Origin: Sabellastarte sp. h YS-2021
Taxonomy: Eukaryota > Annelida > Polychaeta > Sabellida > Sabellidae
Direction: 5' to 3'
Length of the DNA: 64,000 nt
Assembly: GCA_964017235.1 (NCBI GenBank)
Contig: OZ024933.1
Location: 6,141,962-6,205,961, forward strand
The position numbers and the translations under genes are program-made. The first letter of the stretch is position 1. Each line of letters opens with the position of its first letter. Below, one piece after another: positions 55,653 to 64,000 of this stretch. A model generated the notes under the pieces. The model was not told the origin of the DNA and did not search any database. It saw only the letters and a program-made list of their open reading frames with translations.

Positions 55653-58540
55653 TGATACCTTCTAGGACATACAAAAGCGCCTTCTAGTGGTTGAATGTAG
55701 ATATACGGAGTTTGAATTTTCATTGTCTCTGCCATTCTCTCGCGAGACTTTTTCCTCTCGAAAAAAGATCTCTCTCAGAAACCGTCGTGTCTATGGCCCG
55801 CTGTGTACCTACGCACCACTTTACTGTATTAATACGCCAACAAGAATAGTTTTTAAAAAAGATTTTTTTTCTCTACAGCAATCGTATAAAATAGTTTGAA
55901 AATTCATAAAATTGTTATTTCTTGCTCGATTTTGACAAGTAATACACCATTTTAAAGCTTACAACACGTGGCATCTATATATGGTGGTTACACATCCCAT
56001 TTAAATGGAGAAACACGTGAATTTTTGGTCCCAAGTACATGTAATTTAAAGTTTTCTCTTAAATCGCTTCATCGAAATTGCTATAAATCTGGCATTTCAT
56101 TTTCAATATATAGCATTGGCAAAAATATCTTTAAATGTCTGCATACAATAATGTTACCTTTAAGTAATTTTATTACTTTTATTGTAAGATAACCAACTGC
56201 ATGTGGAAATTATTATTGGAAACTGGTGTTCTGATCAAAATATCTTTGTCAAATGATTTTTAGAGAGGCCTGCTTGACACACGGAATTTAATATTATAAA
56301 TGGTTACCTCAAGTAAGTCTGAAAATTTTATTTTTGTTCTAAAGGTTGTAGGTTAAGGTGACGTTAATGTAGGCTATTTAGCTATACAGAGTTGTCTGTG
56401 GTACATTGATGCCATTCTATTTTACTTAATATTGTGATTACTTCAATTTGATTTGGGGCTAGAGTTTAATTATCATTCCTAAATTAAATTAATTATTTCT
56501 TTGTGTAGGTTACAAATAAGACTACTTTTATAGAGTAATTATTAATTACAGCCCTCTGAACTACCCATCACAATATAACCAATAAGATACTATGCGTAAC
56601 ATAAAGCAGTGAAGAAATAAATAAATAAAATAGACATGTATATACTGCAAATGTAACCATATTGCATTTCATCCACAATTAAAGAAAACTAATTATTTCA
56701 ATTTTCTTCTGCGAGTAATTACTTCCTAAATCTGTTGATAATATTATTATGGTTGAATCCAGATTTTTATAATTATTTTAGAGTTATTTATGTTATGTAT
56801 GTTTTATAAATAAACATTTTCTAAATTTACATACATTGCAAGTAAAAAATTGAATTTTTAAGAGTTTTCACAGAAAGCAAACATCTTTAACAGCATGAAA
56901 ACCGACTACAATATTTATAAACATACAGTCAAGAAATCAATATAATTTTTGTTTTATGAAGAGTTTAAGGTCATCTTACTGTTGTATGACATGTCTAATA
57001 TTAGTTATACCCTGATTTTAAATATACTTTTGGTATATAATTTAATATATAATCCCATAAAGCCTTATTAAAGTACAAAAAATTCTGTAATAACTGGAAG
57101 TAAAGTTAATGTAGGCCATTTAAATAAAGTATAATTTCGGCATTGAGAATGTAAAAATTATTATTGGTTATATAAAAGAATCTGGCCTATTTAATAATTT
57201 CAGAAAGCAAAATTATTGTATTGTATTAAATTGTGATATTTTTTATGACTTACGTTGTTGCTATTCATGTATAATTTATTGTAATTTTCATGCAGCTGTC
57301 TTTGTGTATTTTATTTATTTTTGCGGAATTTTTTTGCATATAATGCTTGGTTGTTATATAATTCCAATGCCAAAAAAAATAACATAAAATAATAACAAAC
57401 AAACAAATAAACTAAATAAATAATAAAATAATATTCTTAATTTTTAAATCATATAAAGCATTTGTTAAATGTATGCATGTATAGTCATTATTATTATTGT
57501 TGTTGTTAAAACGTCCTTAATATAATTTTATTTATTTTTTTATTACCCTCATGCTTTATCAATGTTTTTTTTCCAGCTTTGTGGCAAATTGTATTGAATT
57601 TTGGGGACAAATATACGTAAATTTCCATTCAAAAAATTATTTTACTTTAAAAAAATATTTGTGACAATCTTCAAAGCAATTATACAGGTTTAATAGTAAG
57701 AAAAATCCACGGATCACCACATTAAAAATCGTAGAATAATTACTGGTTTTTAAACTCCATTTTCGCCCATGTTAGAAGACTAGAAAGAATACTTTAAGTA
57801 CTGTTTACCTGCTGAAAAATCACTGTTTTGTAGATCTGTATGTATATTTTTAAGGAAAATTAAGAAGGGCGTGTGTTATGACAGAAAACATTTATTTTTG
57901 AGCATTTTTCATGCTACGGAAAACACTTCCTGGTTGAAAAGTAGTTCTTTGTTTACTCCCAGAATTCCTCGCGGTTTCTGTGAGGGTTTGTTTTCGAGGA
58001 AAAGCAATCCCGCGTGAGGATGTGTCTCTGCCAGAGGTGATCTCGATTTTGATTGGCTAAACGAAAAATGTATAGTACTACCGTGACGTCACTTCATTCA
58101 TTAATTTCTTTGCGGTTTATTTGTTTGACAAATAATGGAGTACACGTAGATGCGCAGACAGCAATTTTACATTAACAGTGACTGCGTGGTAAACCCTGCA
58201 GACAAATAAATTAATTGGGGTTTCACCTCTAGAAACCAGCAGACGAAACCGTTAAAAAAGACTCTTTCGAGTAGGCCATTACAATGGCAAACACAATAGT
58301 TTCTAGGACATACGGGTCCTTGGAGAAAGCCAGACGAAGTGCTAGACAAGCTTTTTACTTTATAAAATATAACTGAATAAAAGCATTAAAAATCTTCAAA
58401 ATGGCAGAGTGCATAGTATAGACCTTAATGTACCGATATGTGAACAAATATTATGAAGAATTTGATATTTAAGGGCTTAAACGGCCCTTTTAAAATCGCG
58501 ACCGCAACTCAGTACATAACTCGAATCAAAGATTCGACTA
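55653..58540. other. AT-rich stretch without recognised genes
   Basis: Mostly very AT-rich with many stops. The end (57960-58100) is less AT-rich and carries a full CRE (TGACGTCA, 58083-58090) and an inverted CCAAT (GATTGGCT, 58052-58059), so a promoter is conceivable. A 30-codon frame at 58283 (MANTIVSRTYGSLEKARRSA...) follows on the plus strand but is not recognised. Confidence 0.35.
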
Positions 58541-58547
58541 AAAATTC

Positions 58548-58678
58548 TATTCTTCATCAGAGTCATCAGTAAACAAAGTGCTTACACAATTACAGTGCTT
58601 TCATTTCCACAGTTCAATTCTGCCTCACAGTGGCAGAAAGATGTGCATGATAGTCCAGCTTTACGGCAACAGTGCTTT
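58548..58678 (+). repeat. Inverted partner of 61695-61822
   Basis: ATTCTATTCTTCATCAGAGT..., TTTCCACAG, CTCACAGTGGCAG and GATAGTCCAGCTTTACGGCA are all found inverted at 61695-61822. The pair brackets DIRS relic 3. Confidence 0.8.
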
Positions 58679-59757
58679 CTATTACATGGAATTTGTGATG
58701 AACATAAGCAAGCAACAACTTGTAGAAGACTTGCTGGTGCAACCTCTGCAGACCCATAATAGGCCACAACACTCCTTTATCCTTAATTTTCCAAACAAAC
58801 TCTGTTATTTAGAAAATTTGTTAAGTAAATTAAATTTTTATAAGTTAATATCTTACCCAACAGACTAATGGCATTTGCCCGGTGCAAGCTTGCCCCACCA
58901 AACATCAGAAAAAGATGTCCTGAGTCTCCTCCAGCGGAACCGGCCATGGTGCCACCCCCACTCACTAGGGGGCTGGTCTATCCCTCACTTGCCAAGTGGC
59001 CAATGATGTCAGTTCTTTGTTTGAAAGTCTTGACCATTGTGAACCCTAGTAAGGTAGATTTGCGGGGTCGAAGGGTGGGACTCTCCCGTCTGTCAGGTAA
59101 CTTAAAGATATTAACTTATAAAAATTTAATTTACTTGTTAAATTTTGTTGATATATCTTACCTAACATACTAATGCCACAATAACTACCAAAAGGATGGT
59201 AGGTAGCTTACTGAAGGGGCAAGATAGAACTCTAAGGGGGAATTTGACAGAATATCTCTCGTCAGGTCTTAGGTCCGACCGGTTACCAGAATGGGTAACC
59301 CTCTCATTTTTTCTCCCCTAAAATAAGAAGAGAGGGGAGAAAGAGTTTAGTCCCTACTCCCTAGGGATTTTCAGAGGAAGGACAGGGAAACATTGACAGA
59401 ACTTGTAACTCTTACAGCAGCAATGTGGAGAGGTTCTGTGAACAAAGTAGTATCTATAGAATGAAAATACCCTTCTGCTGGTTTTCCAGAAAAGTTTCCC
59501 CTGTCAAACATCTAAACAAGATACAACAGGTGGAAGAAAAACTAGATTTTATAGTACAGGCACTCAATGGTGAATTTGATGTGCTGCCACTATGCGACCC
59601 AAGTGATAATGTTCAGAATCAGCCTAGGCAAAATCCTTTAGGTAGAATTGAGTGAAGGTGTTGTAAGACTTCCAATGACAAGCCAAGAGGATTTACTGCA
59701 AGGAAACTCATCCTTGAAAGACTTTTCAAGAAGCAAAGGCCCTAACATCATGAGCCT

Positions 59758-60213
59758 TTACCTGATACATTTGCAGTGACTCCTGGTCAGAGGGCTTGTA
59801 ACACAGGAGTACTGACTGTTTGATCCAAGAAGAGATTTTGTAGCAGGGGATATGCCCCTGTCACAATTCTTCTTACAAGAGACGAAAACCAGTTGTTTGT
59901 TTCTTCTGAGGTCCTTAATTCTGTCCAGGTAGAAGCACAGTGCAAGGATTTGTCCAAGGCAGGGGAAAGTGCCGGGATGACCAGTGGAGCCTGTTTGGAC
60001 CCTCAGAGATTTCAGAGATTTGTCCAAGGCAGGGGCCAGTGCAGTGATAACCACTGGAGCTACACTGTTGGGACCCTCACAAGGGTAAAGAGAGACTTGA
60101 GACCAGTCCTCCCTGCGGTGAATGTTTCTATTCACCCAGGCATGGATTTTACTTCTACATTTTCCTGATGCAAGAGCCAATAGGAAGATAGTCTGGAAAG
60201 TGAGGTGTTTCAT
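59758..60213 (-). pseudogene. DIRS tyrosine recombinase core fragment
   Basis: MKHLTFQTIFLLALASGKCR then SKIHAW, with VAPVVITALAPALDKSLK and LVFVSCKK downstream. Relative to relic 2, GKRRSEIHA has become GKCRSKIHA. A short internal duplication repeats TTTGTCCAAGGCAGGGG (about 59948 and 60017). The C-terminal HxxR/Y half is not found. Confidence 0.75.
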
Positions 60214-60219
60214 GGAGGC

Positions 60220-60480
60220 CTACCTGAGAGGTTCAAAGGGGGCATTGGTCAGTTGATGTAAAACAAGAGATAGGTTCCAAGAGGGGATATCCCTGCAAGT
60301 TACCCTGGGGCCTATCTCTGTGGAAACTTGATCCTTAATTATTTCAACTGAGTAATTGCCAACCTTATCAGCTATGGCAGTTCTGTAACCAACTATGATG
60401 GAGGGCTGAAGTTTCCTTTCCTGGAACAAGTAGAGAAAGAATTCAGCTATTTGGTTTATAGATGGTGTTTCGAAGTCCAC
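60220..60480 (-). pseudogene. DIRS recombinase N-terminal (core-binding) fragment
   Basis: MDFETPSINQIAEFFLYLFQ then LQPSIIVGYRTAIADKVG matches the SAM-like N-terminal domain of DIRS/phage-type recombinases (…I..FL..L......S.tI..yRSAI). It ends FEPLR and is adjacent, in order, to the core. Confidence 0.75.
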
Positions 60481-60675
60481 CTGATTCCATTTGTACCATC
60501 AAACAAAAATGGACCACTTCATCTCATAGACTGCTCTTGTTGTGCGTCTCCGAGGAGCCTCAATTTGTTCTGCCACTTGACCAGAGAAACCTTGGACTGA
60601 CGGTTGAGGCTCTGGAAGCCAAGCATGGAGATTCAGATTGAGGATGTCTGTGTAGGTTCCCATTGAATAGTTGAG

Positions 60676-61075
60676 TTAGAAGGTTGGGTTGGTAAGGTAG
60701 GCAAAGGGGAGCTGGGATGACAGGCTCACTAGATCCCAAAACCACAACATGTTGGGCCAGCCAGGAGCTATGACTATTATCCTGCGACAGTCGTTCCTGA
60801 GAATCTTATGATATTCGCTATCAGGGGAGATGGTGGAAAGACATACTTGATGAGCATATTGTAGAGGATGTGGGGGTTGGCCTACTGGGACATTGTCTTC
60901 CTCCACTTTAGGTCTTTGTGGGGAGACTTTGGAACAGGGATCGACTTTTCTTAGGACTCTGGGACATGCCAATTTGCCTTTACATGCCACTGGATAGGCA
61001 TCATGTCTAGGCAGCCTGAAGGAACTTGCTTCTTAGTGGCAGTGAGCAGACCTATCATTCACATGAACTGCCTCA
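60676..61075 (-). pseudogene. DIRS RT thumb and RNase H remnant
   Basis: The signature RRIIVIAPGWPNMLWFWDLV lies near 60790-60730. Upstream (61075-61015) VRQFM.MIGLLTATKKQVPS and GCLDMMPIQW resemble the RT thumb. Most of the RNase H between them is deleted. Confidence 0.65.
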
Positions 61076-61625
61076 CCGTACACTGCTTCGGCCTTAGAAG
61101 AGCCCCTATTTTGAGTTCAGAGCCTCCCATCTGTCTGAGGTGGGCCTAACTTGTCCTTGTCTGAGGTCGTACTGATAGCCTACAAATGAAACAGCATCAA
61201 GACTTGGAAGTAGGTGTACCACTTTATTACCCTTACATGCCTTAAAAGGTTGTGATACTGTATCATACCCCTTTGAAAGGGGAAAATCAGTGCTGCTAAC
61301 CTCCTCAAATCAGAGGTATATCTGATGACATCAATTTAGAACTGGGATCAACAGTACTGCTATACCTTTATGGTTGCACATCTAGACAAACTGACCTTAA
61401 TAGCTACAGATACCAACTCTTCAACAAAAAAGGAAACATCCCCAAGGTTAAAGTCCTGCCACCGACTAATAAAGCTGCTTTTTCACATCAAGATAACACA
61501 CTTACAAACTCTGTTTTGTTGTGTAGTAGATTCCAACGAGCTCCCAATACATTTGGCTGGGAAACTAAGGATAAAGGAGAATTGTGACCTATTTATGGGC
61601 CTGCAGCTATTGTATCTTGCTAATT

Positions 61626-61822
61626 GTATTCTTCATCTGAGTCATCAGTAAAACATAGTGCTTACAAATTCTGCCTTACAGTGGCAGTAATCACTGTTGC
61701 CGTAAAGCTGGACTATCATACACATCTTACTGCCACTGTGAGGCATAATCTGTGGAAATAAAAGTAACTGTAACTGTGTAAGCACTGTGTTTTACTGATG
61801 ACTCAGATGAAGAATAGAATAT
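61626..61822. repeat. About 190-bp palindromic hairpin
   Basis: ATTCTTCATCTGAGTCATCA at 61629 is inverted as TGATGACTCAGATGAAGAAT at 61797, with CTTACAGTGGCAGTAA inverted as TTACTGCCACTGTGAG inside. The right arm merges into the long repeat arm that starts at 61782. Confidence 0.88.
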
Positions 61823-62345
61823 TTATTTTGATGTCTATGAAGCTCTATCAAATATATCAGTTCAGTATGTTGATGGTTTTCACTTTTTAATGTGAGATGA
61901 TTTGAATGAAGACTTACTTTATTTGTAATATAAATATGATAATTTAAGTCTTCTAATATATGCTAATAAATATGTTTATATTAAATCTATGCATTCGCTA
62001 TTTTGTGTCTAAGTAAACTTAGTAACAGACTGCATCAACAATTTATTGTCACTTCGCAAAATGACTGTATAATCGCAATTATGCAAGGTCTATCACTGTG
62101 GCCATTTTAAATTTTAGGGAAAACTAACATCTGTTTTGAAAAAACTTTGAAAAAAATGATATATTACACATGAAAATTGATTAAGAAATAACGATTTAAT
62201 GGCCATTTTTGATACAGCAGAATCGATATGGCGGCCATCTTGAATTTTACTACATAAAAAAATTTCTCAACAATGCCAAAGCGGCACCTATCAGATTATT
62301 GATCTACTCCCCATTAAGAATTGATTTCAGCAAAAAAACGTTGTT
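61782..62345 (+). repeat. Long repeat arm, direct copy 1
   Basis: GCACTGTGTTTTACTGATGA to ...AAAAAAACGTTGTT. Almost identical to 62775-63338 at a constant offset of 993 bp; I count only a handful of substitutions and no indels. Inverse of the arm at 53470-54590. Confidence 0.95.
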
Positions 62346-62566
62346 GATTGGTGCTGATTGTTCATTGATTGTCATGGTAGTCCACCGCATGTAGATATGA
62401 AATAAAGCTTTTAGTTGAGCTCGAGTCTCATTTCACCGACAACCAACCCCTGCACGTCCAGAGCTGTTACAGAGTGGTAATAGTGCGCGGCAACATTATA
62501 AGCACCTGTTCCGCTTGTTTCAGTATCAATTAGAGCTGTAATCAACAGTGATTTCTGTAGATCAAT

Positions 62567-62771
62567 GCTCGCTTGTTAGATGCGAGTTGAACTCGAGTTG
62601 AACTCGAGTAAATGACACAAATATAAATAAAATAATCATGTCCAAATATTGTCATCAAGGGATCCGCCATTGACGTATTTAGTACCATTTTATTGCAAGG
62701 AAATATTTTCTGTTGCCGGTTAAATTGTACAGGTATGTATGAGCACATTATGGAACATCCACGTAAATAAG
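62567..62771 (+). repeat. Dispersed repeat G, copy 2
   Basis: Matches 48074-48203, with a duplicated GTTGAACTCGA and about 70 bp extra in the middle. It fills the gap between the two direct arms. Confidence 0.65.
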
Positions 62772-62774
62772 GAA

Positions 62775-63338
62775 GCACTGTGTTTTACTGATGACTCAGA
62801 TAAAGAATAGAATATTTATTTTGATGTCTATGAAGCTCTATCAAATATATCAGTTCAGTATGTTGATGGTTTTCACTTTTTAATGTGAGATGATTTGAAT
62901 GAAGACTTACTTTATTTGTAATATAAATATGATAATTTAAGTCTTCTAATATATGCTAATAAATATGTTTATATTAAATCTATGCATTCGCTATTTTGTG
63001 TCTAAGTAAACTTAGTAACAGACAGCATCAACAATTTATTGTCACTTCGCAAAATGACTGTATAATCGCAATTATGGAAGGTCTATCACTGTGGCCATTT
63101 TAAATTTTAGGGAAAACTAACATCTGTTTTGAAAATAGTTTGAAAAAAATGATATATTACACATGAAAATTGATTAAGAAATAACGATTTAATGGCCATT
63201 TTTGATACAGCAGAATCGATATGGCGGCCATTTTGAATTTTACTAAATAAAAAAATTTCTCAACAATGCCAAAGCGGCACCTATCAGATTATTGATCTAC
63301 TCCCCATTAAGAATTGATTTCAGCAAAAAAACGTTGTT
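62775..63338 (+). repeat. Long repeat arm, direct copy 2
   Basis: Second direct copy (see 61782-62345). It continues to 63395 with sequence (CTACTGGACTA border) shared with the inverted arm at 53470. Confidence 0.95.
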
Positions 63339-63394
63339 CATACTGATTTTCACGCTTCAGCTAATTTGGGGGGTTTGTCTACTGGACTATATCT

Positions 63395-64000
63395 GTAATA
63401 CTTTTAGAGGTGAAAGACATTTGCTCATTTTAGTAGCTATTATTCAGCTATCCAAAGAGCTACAATTCTGCAACTTTACTATGTGGTAGATCACGCAAAA
63501 GTAGGTGAATGACTTATTCAGAAGAAATTGGCTATCTGTAATACTTTTAGTGATAAAAGACATTTACTCATTTTAGTAGCTATGAGTGTGCTATGTAAAA
63601 AGCTATAGATCTGCAACTTCACTATGTGGTAGATCAGGTAAAAGTAGGTGAATGACTTATTTAGAAGAAATTGCCTACATGTAGTACTTTTAGAGATAAA
63701 AGACATTTGCTCATTTTAGTAGCTATTACTACGCTATCCAAAGAGCTACAGTTCTGCAACTTCACTATGTGGTAGATCACCCAAAAGTAGATGAATGACT
63801 TATTTAGAAGAAATTGTGTGTATGTAAGACTTTTACAGATAAAAGGCATTTACTCAAGTTAGTAGCTATGACTGAGCTATGCAAAGAGCTATGGATCTGA
63901 AACTTCACTATGTGGAAGATCAGCCAAAAGTAGGTGAATGACTTATTTAGAAGAAATTACCTATCTATAATACTTTTAGAGATAAAAGACATTTACTCAT
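63395..64000 (+). repeat. 143-bp satellite, array 2 (runs off the window)
   Basis: CATTT(A/G)CTC at 63418, 63561, 63704, 63847 and 63990: an exact 143-bp period over four intervals. Same monomer and same orientation as array 1. Confidence 0.95.

Larger units (their letters stand above)
58814..61130 (-). mobile_element. DIRS relic 3
   Basis: Minus-strand order: RT thumb (about 61075-61015), RNase H end (60990-60676), recombinase N-terminal part (60480-60220), recombinase core (60213-59758), terminal repeat (59148-58814). The terminal unit is bordered by AT-rich inverted repeats (58814-58850 and 59111-59145; TTAACTTATAAAAATTTAAT type). All frames are broken or truncated. The 5' half (gag, most of RT) is missing. 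Confidence 0.72.

Overview
This window is eukaryotic genomic DNA: AT-rich, intron-rich and full of transposable elements. It looks like a marine invertebrate, most likely a mollusc and perhaps a bivalve. The grounds are interspersed elements with 145-170 bp tandem cores and 3' hairpins that resemble the bivalve 'pearl' and Helentron-type elements, plus DIRS, BEL/Pao, MULE, hAT and tRNA-SINE relics. The species call is inference only; no rRNA or mitochondrial marker is present.

One host gene can be reconstructed completely. It is a minus-strand RMND1 orthologue (mitochondrial inner-membrane protein, RMD1/DUF155 family). It has 12 coding exons from 36998 down to 6867, all with GT-AG borders and compatible phases, giving 1335 nt (444 codons plus stop; from memory the human protein is 449 aa). 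A non-coding 5' exon segment ends at 37049 and a polyadenylation signal lies at 6719-6724. Two introns are very large: intron 10 (about 8.0 kb) and intron 4 (about 10.6 kb). Both are filled with nested mobile elements. The donor borders of exons 6 and 7 are themselves locally duplicated in tandem.

Layout: 1-6.7 kb is intergenic with low-grade repeats. 6.7-37.05 kb is RMND1. Intron 10 holds element A1, which is split by element B1 carrying a 27-copy 169-bp satellite, followed by D1. Intron 9 holds a tRNA-derived SINE and intron 8 a hAT MITE. Intron 4 holds D2 with a second hAT MITE inside it, then a decayed DIRS element with 179-bp inverted repeats that has element C (about 350-bp repeats) inserted in it. 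38.5-42.1 kb is a DIRS tail with a new-looking 614-bp TIR element inserted, abutting a broken BEL/Pao retrotransposon. 42.5-46.3 kb is two SWIM-type MULE transposase relics separated by A2. 48.5-51.0 kb is B2, with an 11-copy satellite. 52.6-64 kb is a mosaic of 143-bp and 149-bp satellites, long inverted and direct repeat arms, a 154-bp palindrome and a third DIRS relic.

The most interesting system is a set of four element families, A-D, with one shared architecture and different sequences. Each has a 5' end (ACTAGA in A, B and C), a subterminal motif complementary to the 3' end, a core of tandem repeats and a 3'-terminal hairpin; in A, B and C a CGG-rich stretch precedes the hairpin. They nest in one another and in RMND1 introns. 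I read them as non-autonomous Helentron/pearl-like elements. No transposase or Rep/helicase gene for them is visible here.
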